A DNA stretch of 64,000 nucleotides from Casuarius casuarius. Taxonomy: Eukaryota > Chordata > Aves > Casuariiformes > Casuariidae. The DNA lies in the NCBI GenBank assembly GCA_003342895.1, contig PTFA01000024.1, positions 3,299,052 to 3,363,051 on the forward strand, read 5' to 3'. The notes under the pieces were generated by a model. It ran no database searches and was not told the DNA's origin. It was given only the letters and a program-made list of their open reading frames with translations. Positions 26,496 through 38,745 of the stretch are shown in pieces (the first letter of the stretch is position 1; every line of letters starts with the position of its first letter). The translations under genes were made by a program, and so were the position numbers.

Positions 26496-28214
26496 TGAAG
26501 AAAAAAGCCAAAGTTGCTGTTAAGTACCCAGCTATTAACCTCTTAACTATTGTATTGGAATAGCTAAGAAAATTTCTTCCTCATTTGAAAGTAAAAGAGC
26601 ATGAAGTGTACTTTGTAAACTATCCATCGAAAGGAGGTAACAGACCTCCATTATCTTCCTAATAATGTTTAATTATTCATGCAAACATGCCATCCATATT
26701 ATTTTTGTCAGAGACACTAAGGCCATGGTTTACACAAGCAAGTTCAGAGTGTCTCCATTTCTGCATACCCACCTGAGAAAAAATATAGGACCTTCCTCTC
26801 AGAGATCACGTGTTCAGTCCTTTCTGAAAAACTTGAATAAGTAAAGCTCCATTGCTGTCTGTCCAAGTCGTTTTCCCTCTGTATGACGAAGTTTCAGCTA
26901 CCCACATCAGTAATATCATTTTCACAGAATCTATTCTAGAATTTTAACTTCTCCACTGAAAAGGAATCCAGTAGGGTGACGTACTGAGCAGTATTCACTG
27001 TCTTTTTATCTTTTCTAAGTTGGTGGGGTTTTGTGTGGCAAGAAGAGAGAATGAAACTTACGGTTTAATATTGTTTTGCCTTGCAAATTATTATTAGAAA
27101 CACTAGAGAGCACTGAGAACCCCTCATAACACTTCTTGACATCCTGTTTGAATTTCTGTAGGTATTATATTTTGTGAAACATGAACCTCCTAGGACAGTT
27201 AGGGCCTTTTTTGGTCTCATACCAATAATGCCTCCAGCTGAGGCACAGGAAATCCAAATTGCTCTTCAAATTAAATCACGGGAAACCTTGATTCCTTACT
27301 TGTCTCAAGCAAAGTTAATGAGAAACAGATGCACACCCCTGCCAAAACATTATGTTGTATGTTTATCTACTATTGGCTCATCTTTTGGCCTATTGAGTTA
27401 AAAAGATAGCGTTCAGATTATTTTTGCTTTAATTAGTACTGCATTTGGTTGGTAGGCTTTTACAAAATACTAATTAAAATAAATTACCAATTTCTATTGA
27501 CAGTAATAGCTCTAATAATTACTGGCAAGGTTAAACCACTAATTTGATCAAAAATGAAATTTTTGTCCTCTGGGAAAAACAGTAACAAAAGTACCATTCA
27601 TGACCTGAATTGGAACAGAAGGATGAAATACTTAATCATTTCATGTAACAAAACAGTTTACCCACACTCAAATGAAATATTTTGTTTTGACTTCACCCAA
27701 TAATAAATTATGCTAAAATAAATCTTGCCTTAACAGAAAATGGCGATCTTTCTTAGTTTTAAATTCCCCACATGAAACTAGACAATTCATCCAGCAGAAC
27801 CATCATTTCAATTGCAATGAAAAAGGCAGAGACTCCTGGGTATCCTGCTTCAAAACTCTTGAGGCAATGCTTAAATTCATCAGTTAGATAATTATGCTTA
27901 TACACTGTACAACATGTCAGCCATTGCCAGTGACAGTATTAGGAAAAAGTACTACTTCTGAGCTGTTTTTCTAGATCAATATGAACAGTGATTATGTCTC
28001 TCCCTTGTATTTCTCAGCCCTAGGAATGGACAAGGATAACATCTCCCTCCTTCCTCTGAATAGGAGCTTATAAGAAATACTCTTGCATGTAAAAAACATT
28101 TTGTAATAGTTTCAATGATGACTGTGCTACTTAGTGTAAACAGGGGTCAGTGATAACCAGTCACATTTAACAGAAGTAAGGCAAAAATGGAAAAAAAAAC
28201 TTTTCTGCTTTGTG

Positions 28215-28380
28215 AACAAAGCTAGATTTTTTAATTTAAGCTTTTTTATCTTTTAATTAATTTCTGTTTATATGTGTTAAATAATCATGATATTTCAAAT
28301 TATTAATTTTATGTATATTTAGATTTATTGATTTAAATTATTATACTATTATATTAAATAATTTAAGGTTTTTTAGTAAG
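28215..28380. other. very AT-rich block
   Basis: About 165 bp composed almost wholly of A and T, with repeated TTAAAT, TTATTA and AATTATTAATTTT words. Could act as a matrix-attachment or easily unwound region, but nothing in the sequence proves it. Confidence 0.5.
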
Positions 28381-30367
28381 TCTTTATGCAATTCAGAAAG
28401 GTGAACAAAAACTTCTTACAGATGAACACAGAGAGAAATCTGGGCATCCAGCTTAATGCTGCATTTTATGAATGTAGTGTATGTGATTCAGGTCTCAACC
28501 TCCAGCTGTACACGATTAGGGTTCTGAATTCAGAGGGATTGCCCTCCTCTGCAAGCACATAACTGAAAAAACAAAGGCAGAATCAGGAACTCTTCGCAAG
28601 ACTGAAAATCATAATGTCAATCTGAAATTTACTTTACTGTGACATAAAAAGCCAGCATTTAAAACTTGTCTTTTGTATAAGCCCGACACATTCACCCAGC
28701 TGCATCGATATGCATCGCTGTTAGTGCATGCTTTTCTTCCCATAATTCTCCCCATTCTCTTTCTCATCTCCCTGTCATGTTGGGAGTTGGCCAGTCTTTA
28801 ATTTACCCTTCACTTACCGCTGAAAGTCCTCCTCAGCTTTCTCACTGAAGAAGCCTCTTAGCAAATGATCGACTCTACCCTTCAGCTCTGAAAGGGATGA
28901 ACTCTTTCTCTAGTCCTCACTTTTTTCAAAAAATATATGACAGCTTAGAAAAGTGGTGGTGGCGGTCTGGACCAGTCACCGTGGAGCTCTGCCCACAGTC
29001 ACCCTGGTATAAAGTCGGCAAAACTCCTATGCTTTAACTGAGGTTGCTGTGAATTTATGTCCATTTCACTAAAGAAGCGGTGAGTCTGAGAGATTCATCG
29101 CGTTCTGTTGCCTTCTTGAAAACATGAGCTTAATCACCCTTGGAGTTTGAATGTTTTTGAATGAATGTGTTTTGAATGACCAACTCAATGGAAATGACTA
29201 AAGGAACTGGAGCTCTCTTACAAGTGTTAGAAGCTTCTCCATGCTCTAGTTTCTTTATCAGCATCTTGATGAGGAAAGGACGAAAACAAAATGCAAAGCA
29301 AGGAAGGTTTTTGCAAAGCCGACTTCCTCTCATACCTCCGACCTGTACGTGCTCGCTGTCGGCTCCTCTAGAAGGTCTCCTCCCTGCTCTTTCCAAGGGG
29401 CTATCCCAACTTGCCCTCAGCTCGCATGACTGCCTCTTTCTTTACTCACTACCAAGGACCTGGAGGCAGTGATGAGTCTACATACTGAACCTATTCCTGC
29501 ATTATTATTTTTTAATACTGTTCTTACCCTGTCTCCTTCTAGAATGTATTTTTATAATGTTCCACAGTAGTAGCCTGGCCTGTTAAGTTTTTTGCCTTCA
29601 GCCACAAAGTAATTTTACACTTAAGATAAGAAAATAAATAGAAGCTGTTAAGTTTTATGTCTTCATTGCCTCACTGGCAATAGGCCTAATCTAACAAGCA
29701 AAATACATGTTGTTAGGAAATGCCACGATGGAGGTTTTAGATAAACATTTGAACATAGTGTCACTGAGGAGAAGAACTGCACAGGAAAGGACTGGAGTAG
29801 TCATTTCATTAAATGTTTATCCTCAGAGAGAAAAAGTAGTTACATAGCAGCCCGGATGGTGTACCATCATCGAAAGTATGGTGGTTCGAACTATGCCGAA
29901 GAGGTAGGGAGAGAGAAAGGTAGGCAACACAGACAAAATAATTGTATGAAATGCCAGGGGGTCATGAGTTGGGAAGGAGTGGAGGTGTCAGGGATGCACT
30001 GCGTTGTCAGAAAGAGAGTCAAAAACTGTGACAGAAACCTGAGGGTAACTTGGTTGAGGCTGGGGAGAAAGAGTGAGGCTGTTATTGCTGATTTTGTCTT
30101 CATGCCCTGTGCAGAGCACCTGTGTATGATTTAGGCTGATGATGGCTGAGCTGTTTTGGCTTTTTTTTAATGGACACAGCTTGCCAAAGGCATGTTTCCA
30201 GTACAACATACCAGGCTTGGGATTTTCCGTGCAGTATAAAATCACTCACAGAATGGCTTAAACTTTACTTAGATACCTTTTTTCAAGTATTTGAACATTT
30301 TATGGGAGCAAATTCTTGGTATTTCAGTCATCCCTCTCCCTATGGTGTCTGGGCATTTCACATATTA

Positions 30368-30470
30368 ATCTTACAGAACTGAGGTGAGATGGGAAAATAT
30401 TGTTATCCTATGAGGCACAGACAGATGTGGCTTGCCCAGAGATAGTCTGCAGTGACTAATTCCCAAGTGA
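30368..30470 (-). repeat. MIR or L2-like remnant
   Basis: The plus strand has GATGGGAAAATATTGTTATC, then ATGAGGCACAGACAGATGTG and CTTGCCCAGAGATAGTC. They resemble the reverse complement of the MIR core ('gaggcacagagaggttaagt', 'cttgcccaaggtcac') in order. Confidence 0.45.
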
Positions 30471-31751
30471 GCATCCAAACTACTAACCTATTTTACTCTA
30501 GATTTCATCTTCCTTGCTGCTTCCTGTCACCACCTAAAGCTGAGACCTGCACTGATAGCCACTAAAAGAGGTGACCTCCCGTTTAATTTATGTGTGGTTA
30601 AACAACTGCTCCCCTGGTTAATCTAGCCACCTGTAAGTCCTGGCAGGCTGAGCCACGTTGCTCTTTGCACAGTCTTGCCCCATCCCATCTTCATAAGCAG
30701 CATTTTGGAGTTTGTGGCTGAGAGCCAGGTGCTGTTCTCAAATACAGCTGGATAAATCTGTTCTACTCAAAGACTTACCTTGTCAGTCTTCTCCTCTGGT
30801 GTCTCACTTGGCCTGAGCTGCTCAGATGCTTGTATATTTTGTATGCTGCCATATAGTTTACATTCTTTGTTTTACTTTACTTCTGACTTTATAAAAGGCT
30901 AAATTTTTTTAACTCCTTTTTCTTCTTTTTGCACATTAGATGCTTTTGATCTGATGTAACTCTACCAGGATTTCCTCTCAACTACTTCTTGATTACATCA
31001 AGGTCAAAGTAAATCATTCCAATGTGTGCGCAATAGTGCAATGTGTGCACTATAGAAACACACTGAGGCAAGGTTATGTATTTTGCATGCCACAACAATC
31101 TTTTGATATCTAGTACAAATGATTCATTGCAGTTTCTGTTGGTTATTACCTCCTTGTAAAACTAGTAAATTCAGTCTCTCTTCTTCAGTTTCTGTTTGGA
31201 AGTTTGTATTTCTGGTTATTTCCCATCATAGTAAAAAATTAAAAAAAATTAAAGGGACAATGCTCACAGCTGCAGGAGTGATCTCTCTTAATACCACCAT
31301 TCTCCCACACTATCCTTTTTTGGTAATGTTTGGCTTGGTTATGGACATGAAACAAACTATCTGACAGAAGAGTGCCTTGATGTTTGCAATGGTGGAAAAT
31401 TCCAATCTCCTCATTAGTTTATTTACTGTATTTTACTGGGGACTAACTGCAGGTTTAAATGCTTGAAGTTGGCTGTGATTATTTTTAATGATGTTAATAA
31501 GAAACAGTCCTGCTGCTTGGAAGTGATTGAATTTTCTACAGAAATAAAAAATACTTTGGAACATCAAAATCAAAGCCTTAACTATAAAACAATCATAAAT
31601 TGGGGGGCTGATTTTTTCAGAAGTATTTTAAGGAGTGATTTACTTCTAATGTCACAATATCTCTCACCATTCCTGCTGGGAGACTGACTTTTGCTGACAC
31701 AGTCTCACTATGTCAGACACAAAAGAATCTATTAATTCTCTTAATTTAAGT

Positions 31752-31772
31752 GGGTTTTGGATCAGGCCCAAG
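31752..31772. repeat. terminal fragment of the ancient palindromic repeat
   Basis: GGGTTTTGGATCAGGCCCAA matches the outer end ('ctttggatcaggccc') that pairs with the 'tgatccaaag' end seen at 23971. Short, so tentative. Confidence 0.35.
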
Positions 31773-32514
31773 GGAGGGAAAAAAATAGCAGAGAGAAGAG
31801 GGTTACAATTTCAGCCATGCAATGAAAAATAATCTACCAGCCCAGAGGGAAGGAAAGGGGAGAAAAGGAAAAGGAGAGTGGCTTCCACCATCTGAAGGCA
31901 GAGAGGGAAAGGGAGAGAGCTCTAGTTTACATAGTTAAATGGCTTTGTATTGTGTACACCGAAATTTATGGGATTCTTCCTGTTAGAGAAGCTAACATTT
32001 TGAGAGCTGCACGGAGCTTTTTACTTTCCTTCCTTAATCTCAAGGCCATCCAGCCTGAGGTACTGATGCGGTTATAAGATCGGTGCGTGTGTGTAAGCAA
32101 CTGTAGCCAAGATGAAGAGGAAACTGGGGCCAGGCTAATTTAGATGAGGACAGAAAGGGCAGACAGCTAGGACGCTCTTAATGTCTTCTGTTGAAACTGT
32201 TGTGCAGAAAAAAAATGATTTATGGTTCCTGGTGGCAGAGAAAAAGGAAGGCCAAGGTAGCTAAGCCCTTAGGGCTCTCACTGAGCTAAAGAACCTGGAG
32301 TTTTGTCTTTACACTGTTTTTAAAATGAATATTCAAGCAGGGCATGTTAAGTATTCCTTGTGGCAGGGATCGATGCCCAGGGTTTTTTATAATACATGCT
32401 GGTGTGCCTTTCTCTGCCTTTCCCCCCCTCAAGACACAGAGGGGTAATCCAAAATACCATTCAGACTGATGATTAGTGCAATTAGGAGATAGAGGTTTGG
32501 AGCTCTGCAAGCGC

Positions 32515-32541
32515 AAAAAAAAAAAAAAAAAAAAAAAAAAA
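32515..32541. repeat. A27 homopolymer
   Basis: 27 uninterrupted adenines. It sits inside a 9-bp inverted repeat (AGGAGATAG at 32484-32492 and CTATCTCCT at 32555-32563). It could be a retroposon tail, but I could not find target-site duplications or a recognisable upstream retrocopy. Confidence 0.95.
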
Positions 32542-33974
32542 TTAGCCTGGTTGCCTATCTCCTGAGCAAATGCTCTAAGCCACTAGGGAAGGAGATGAAC
32601 CATCTTCTCAACTCTGCAGAGGCCTAGAGTTGGGTGCTGGGAGACGCTGCCAGCATGGGTCCAGCAGAGGTGAGCAGCAGCGTCTCGGGGCAGGTCCACG
32701 GGAAGAGGTTGGCATCTAGCTGCTTGGCTCTGTGCAGACCTGGGCAGCTCGAGACATGCCTGCAAGGAGACATGCCAGCATCTGAGGAACCACTTTTTCT
32801 GAAACATAACTGCTGTAGGACCTCAGACCTAGGAGCGAGCAGGTGGCAAACTGGGCTGATTCAGTTCTGAATGCTGGATTTGGCCAGATAACACGTAAGT
32901 ACCAAAGTGCCTTTGCTGGTTTAACAGCCATTAACCCCTTTGGCCGATAATGCAGCTTTCGGTGACTGTGACCAGCAGGTTTGAGTTTGTTAGGCCCACA
33001 CTGTAGGAGCAGAGACCCCCCTGTAACCCAGACCTGTCTTCTGCCTTAGCTCTCCTGCCCGGAGGTTCTCTCCAGACTAGGTAATGGGGACAGATGGGGG
33101 CTTGGAGCATGAATGCAAACTGGATCCTGAACTAACAAGAGATCATAGACAGTCTTTTTGCCTTCAGTCCTCAGCTCTAACACGGAACCAACTAGGCTCC
33201 TTTCTCCAGCTGTTTGCCTGTCTTGGCTGCTTATACTGGAAGCTCTTGATGGCAGAGACTAGTTCTTAATACTCCATGCTTTCTAGCTGAAAGACAGTAC
33301 AATGCAAATAATTGGGGCAGAAATTAAGGCATTTCTTATTTTTGCTACAAGGCTATCTGGAGCTGGATTATGCCTGGAGGAGCTAGTCTGCACTAAAGTC
33401 AATGTCACCCTGCCTTAACTGCTCTGAACACAAGCTGCACTGATTCAAAATGCTTGCACATGGTGCAACCATTCCTCCCACTCACAGAAGGGAATGCCCT
33501 ACATCCCTTTATTTTCCTTCCAGAGTATTGCTACACTATTCTGCTAAATTGCAGAAACATCATGCATGTTTCCTCATCATTCTTAATAGCTGATTAAGTG
33601 GATTTATTCTTACATACTCTAACAAGCCCTGTTTAGCAGGGCTGTGTATTAGCTAATTCTGATGTAGCCAGTTGGGTTTGGATTTTCTAATGAGAATGCA
33701 GAATGTCTGTTATCTAGAGATAGTAAGCTGCTTTAGAGGTTCCAGCAGAAGATTAGTAGATCCACCTACACTTTTGGCCTGTACCTCTTATGCAGCCTCA
33801 GCTTGCTGTGCAATCAGATTTTGTCCCAGTACTGAATTATTTGAAGATTTGTGGTTAAATACAAACTTGATTATAGAGTTGACATTCCACAAGTGGTTCA
33901 AATGGCTTAAAATGAACTTGACCTGACTTTTTGACCTTCTTACCAAGCTATGCAGACTGTTTATACAGGCAGGA

Positions 33975-34115
33975 GGATCTAATGGTTGGGGTAAAAAAGT
34001 GAAAGAATGAAATTCAATCATCTAATCTTGGCTGAGTCACTAACTCACTGCATGACCTGTGCAAAGCACTTGGTCTCCATTGCCTTACTGGCTAAAGTAA
34101 AAGCTATTTTTTTTT
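33975..34115 (+). repeat. MIR-like SINE remnant
   Basis: The run of words CTTGGCTGAGTCACTAACTC, GCATGACCTGTGCAAAGCAC and TTGGTCTCCATTGCCTTACT follows the order of the MIR core (CTGCCACTTACTAGCTGTGTGACC, GGGCAAGTCACTTAACC, TCTGTGCCTCAG). It is highly diverged, as expected for this ancient family. The match is by eye; boundaries are approximate. Confidence 0.55.
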
Positions 34116-36572
34116 TAAATAAGAGTACTCTGAAAGCTAAATATACTACTTGAAATGCAATTTCTTGTTAAATCAACATCTACTTTTAGAAAGATTATCT
34201 AAGCATGGAACATATTGTACAATGCTAAAAACAACACAGATATGCTAGAAATAAAGAGATTTTGGAGTCTTCCAAAACAGAAACTAGGCTATTAGTACAC
34301 AAACATCATACTTACTGCTGCCAGCAATTCCTGAAAGTCCACTATAGCTTGTATGGCTTTGGTCATGACTTGATTCTTCTCAGAATTCCCTGAACTATCA
34401 AGAACTGAGACTTTCAGCCAGTTGACCTAGACTTAATCTCTGTTCTTCAGAACTGAATCATAAAAGCTTAGAGCCTTGGGACACTTTAAGACCTCCCTCA
34501 TCTGGCCATTCAACGAAGGCATGTTCGGTCCAGTGGTGGCATTGGACTATTCAGAATTTAAAACTGGATTCTGCATAAAATCTGTGCAGTCACTATTGCC
34601 AGAAGTGTATGGTCTTGGGAATAAGAGCTGGGGAGGGTTTCACTATGTCCCTGTGAAGCTGGTGAATTTCTTAAAATATAGTGAAATTATGTATTGGGAT
34701 AATAGGAGTTTGCACAAGGTGTGCATTTAGGCACCACCATGCTCTGTTGGCTCTTTGGGTTTACCAGGAGCTCTCCCAGTTTCAAAATAACTAATATAGA
34801 CAAATTTATGAACCTTATCCTCTCTCCTTTCTCTTCCTCCTCAGCAAGCTTGGCTTTCTAGACCTTGGCATCAGCAAAATATTCTCTAGGCTTTAGTCAT
34901 TTTGTCACTCTGTAGCTATCCTGGCTGTCCTTCCTGAGAGCACTCTGTCTCAAGAGTCACAGTATGAAAAAGATTGAACCATGCTCTATAGAGTAGAGGC
35001 AGTGTCATGGTTAACCTGATACCAGCAAGAACTGAGTATTTAACAACTTTACACTTCTGAAGAAAGCACTTACTAGCTTGTGGAGTTCCCTAACGCTATT
35101 TATTGTCATGTGTCACTGTGAATAATCTAATCATAACATCGAAGGTGCAAAAATATACTTTCATTTTGGTTCAGACAAGTCTTGTGCATCTGATTTACAG
35201 AGCAACAACACAAGGCGTATCTATAGCTGAAAGTAGACAGTATCATACTACATTGTTAATTATCCAAGAATCCCTCAGCCTTTTGCAGAGAGCAGCTGCC
35301 ATTTTGTATAATATTTCATGCCCAGAATGTAAGGGAACAATTTACTGTGTGAACTGTTGTGTTCTTTATAATAGCTCATGCTTTATTTTTTTATCCTTAA
35401 TTTGCTATTGGCACAATACATATGCAAAATGAACAGAATACAACTAAATCTGCTGTCCATACTTTTGCCACAAGCCTAGAGCATGCCCACAGACTGCGCC
35501 TTGACATATATGCAACACTTTTTTTAGTCAAAGTAACTTGCCTGTGAGTCTGGCCTAAAATGTCTTGCCATCTGTCTGTGGAAAACAAATATGTCATAGA
35601 TAATATTAGCATATGATCAAAACTGCACTGACAAGAAAAGGATGGTTACAATACCAAATATCACAATTGAAATCGTCATTTAATTTTTCCTTGAAAGAAT
35701 GGCACCCTACCCGCTTTTCTCCTAAAGCAATAGCAGCAAGGAAGAAGGTTCCCTCTGTCTTCTTTCTTCATGTCAGCAGTATTTGGCCTCAAACAGAGGT
35801 ATGGAGAAAGGCTGAAATGAGCCATTTCAGTCAGGACGCTGCCTTTTCAAATCTCTTAGGATTTCTGAGGACAGGAGGTCCCTATGTGCATAGCTTCACA
35901 CCGCCTCCATACTGCCAAACAGGCTGCCCTAGCTAGGGATGGACTGGGAGGAGCAAGCTTGAGCAGAGATAGGGAAAAGGGAGATGACAACCATGAAGGG
36001 AGAGAGCTGCCCAAACAGACTTTTCCAGTAAGAAGAGCGAACTCTGTGCCTTTCGGTCAGGTAAAGAGAGGAAAGAAGTGCAACCACAGATTCTGAATTT
36101 AATTTAATTAAGCCAGAGTTTTCCGTTTTAGAAGGTAATTGGTGTATTCTCTTACCTTTGCTGAGACCCAGAAAAGAACAGGCAAATAAAAACAAGTTCG
36201 AACAAAAGTCGGGTAAGCAGCTATGAAAAGGCCTGTACTGCAAGAGCAGAGGCAGTCCTACTGATTTAGTGAATAGAAACAAGCCACTGGGGCTACAACT
36301 ATGACTGAGGTGTCTGTATAATCATTCATCACCTAAGAAACCAGCTACTCTGCATTAGCGTCCATTTGGTCCTTTAGCCAGAAACGGATTGATTATTTGA
36401 CTGCATTCTTTCTCCATTATATCTGCAATCTCTAAAGAGCTAACCCCAGTTTCATGTATTTAATGTCCATTGAAATTAGATGTCATGGGTTTGTTTTGTT
36501 TTGAAAAAGCACTGATGCTAGACTTATTTGTCAAAAAGATATCTGGCTAAATCTGGGCATTCTTGTGAGAGT

Positions 36573-36600
36573 GGGGGAGGGAGGGTGGAAAGGGAGTGGG
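36573..36600 (+). other. G-quadruplex motif
   Basis: G-runs of 5, 3, 3 and 3 with loops of 1, 1 and 6 nt satisfy the standard G3+N1-7 rule, and a fifth GGG follows at 36598-36600. It sits in a purine-rich stretch (36565-36625). No gene or promoter is visible nearby. Confidence 0.7.
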
Positions 36601-38599
36601 CAGCAGAGGAGGAAAGAAAAATACCGTGTTCAGATTTAGACAGAGACAGGAAATAAGAGACAGTAGGCATCCTGAAGGTTATAATGGCCATGTATTCTCT
36701 GTTGTGAAATTATCGTGTCTTTGCAGACTTATTCTTTATGGATTTTACACTTCTTTGCAGATCATCCATTAGTCTCAAGGGTTATCGTAACAAGAACTAG
36801 CTACTGACTGAAGCCTGGGAAATGACAAATTTATTATTTTAGCAGAGTTCAATAAGGAGACAACACTAACAATCTTACTACCTGGCATAGGAAAATAACT
36901 ACTTCTTTTGCATCTTTTCAAACTAAACTGGCGTTTGCCTGTGCCACATAACATCCTGGTATACATATAAAGAATATCCAACAGTGTCACCATTAACTAT
37001 AACAAAAGTTTTTTAAAAGGAATGCTAGGTCGCAGGCAGTTCCAGAGCTAGGTAGCACTTCATTTGTAAGACAGATGGTCCCTCAGCTGTCTACTCCGGG
37101 GTTATTGTACTTTCTCCCAGAATCAGCATTGAAGCCATGACATTAGACTAGGTAGACATCAGGTGTGATGCTGTTTAACACGTCCTGTTACCCTGTTGGA
37201 AGCACTTTGATGACTGGACAACTTATTTCTCTACTCATGAAATAGGTAGTTTGGATAAGAATGATGCAAGCTTAATTGCAGCTACTCAGTGGATACTTTA
37301 GCCAGCTTGCAAAGTACAGGAGAGTTCAGTTTACTTATCTCTACTAATTCTGTGCATATAAGATCTGGCAGAGCCTAAGAAATCATAAGATTCACTGAGA
37401 TTTTTTTCTGTGGGACAGAAAACAGACCTTTAAAAGCAGCTGTTAAAAGTTTCAGAAGATCAGTTGCAGAAGGCCACATCCCCCAGCACTTCTCTGTGGA
37501 GCAAATAAATCATTGACTGGAAGAAGTGCAAGTACTTTTCTTGCTGTGACGCGGATTCACTGCGGTGGATGGTAGTCAAGAGGGCAGTTATAATCACCTC
37601 ATTGTCTGCAGAAATGAGAGCACAAGGGGAGGAGAGGAGATAATATCACTTCTGCCATGAGCAACGGACAGCATCACCCACCCTTCCTGACAAGGAAACA
37701 AGGAACAAGAGGAGAGTTTAGAGCCATCTTTTATTGACAGAAAATTCTATGCAAGGGAGACATCCCATTTCATAAGTGCTGAGACCACACAGCGTGGCTA
37801 CGGCTGACTGGAGAATCCTTTTCTCTAAGAAAAAGCTGTGGTATGTCCAAGCCTTTGTGAGGAGGAAGTCCCTGCAGTGTGTAATATGGTCACAGAATAG
37901 TTTCTACTTGCAACCCAGAAAGAGTGCTTCCCCTCGTTACCACACAAGCTGATTTTACTGTTCTGCTACAGCCCAGAGCTAACAAACAGACTAGCTATAT
38001 GCCTCATAACCAGGTTTGGGGCTCAGCTCTACCCACCTCTCCCTGACTCCACAATAACTCTTCCCCAGCCATGAACCCTGAAACCATAAGAAGAATCCGG
38101 AGGACCAGAAGAAGAGATCACCACTGCTTTACAGAAGGGTAATGGTAATATTTAGCCTTTGCTCAGCTCACAGAAATAGAGTGGGAATGCTGCAGTAATG
38201 TTTCCTGACTTACAAGGCACCCAAAAAGCCAGTGCTACCCCGGAAAAGCCTCCACCTGTGCCATTTCCAGAAAGAAGGTGATGGTTACTACCCAGATTCA
38301 CCCTTGTTTCTTTGGTGTTGGAGAGAAGGCAATGGGACACATGTATTATCGTGTACTTTCGGAAAATGATGACACTTTTTCGTAGTTTTGTTGCTCTGCT
38401 TTTAAACTATGATGCTATGCCACTGCTATGCCTTCAAAACCTTCAAAAATAGGCCTGAGAGGGTGAGAAGAAGCAAAGGCGTCAAAATATGGGAAACAAA
38501 TGGAAGGGCAGTACTCGGAACTCTATGAAGTGTTACTAATGTTAAACTACAGGAAAAGTGAAGACCTACTTTTACTGTCACCTTCCTGGGTCACCTTTG

Positions 38600-38745
38600 A
38601 TTTCTAAGATAAATTCCACATTTCTAGCATCTTCTGATCTCAAAGCATTTTTTCAAGGTAAAAAAACATCATCCCCATTTTCTTCATGGAAAACAGTAGC
38701 TGAAAGATCTGCTCAAGGTCATATAGTGAGTGAGTTTCAGAAACC
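38600..38745 (-). repeat. MIR or L2-like remnant
   Basis: The plus strand reads CATCCCCATTTTCTTCATGG, then CTGCTCAAGGTCATATAGTG and AGTGAGTTTCAGAAACC. This is the reverse complement of the MIR/L2 3' core ('atccccattttacagatgag', 'tgcccaaggtcacacagcta', 'gtgagtggcagagcc'). Confidence 0.6.

Noticed and set aside
29855..29905. tRNA-like B box (GGTTCGAACTA at 29883)
   Set aside because: The upstream part does not provide an A box or foldable acceptor and anticodon arms, so no tRNA is supported.
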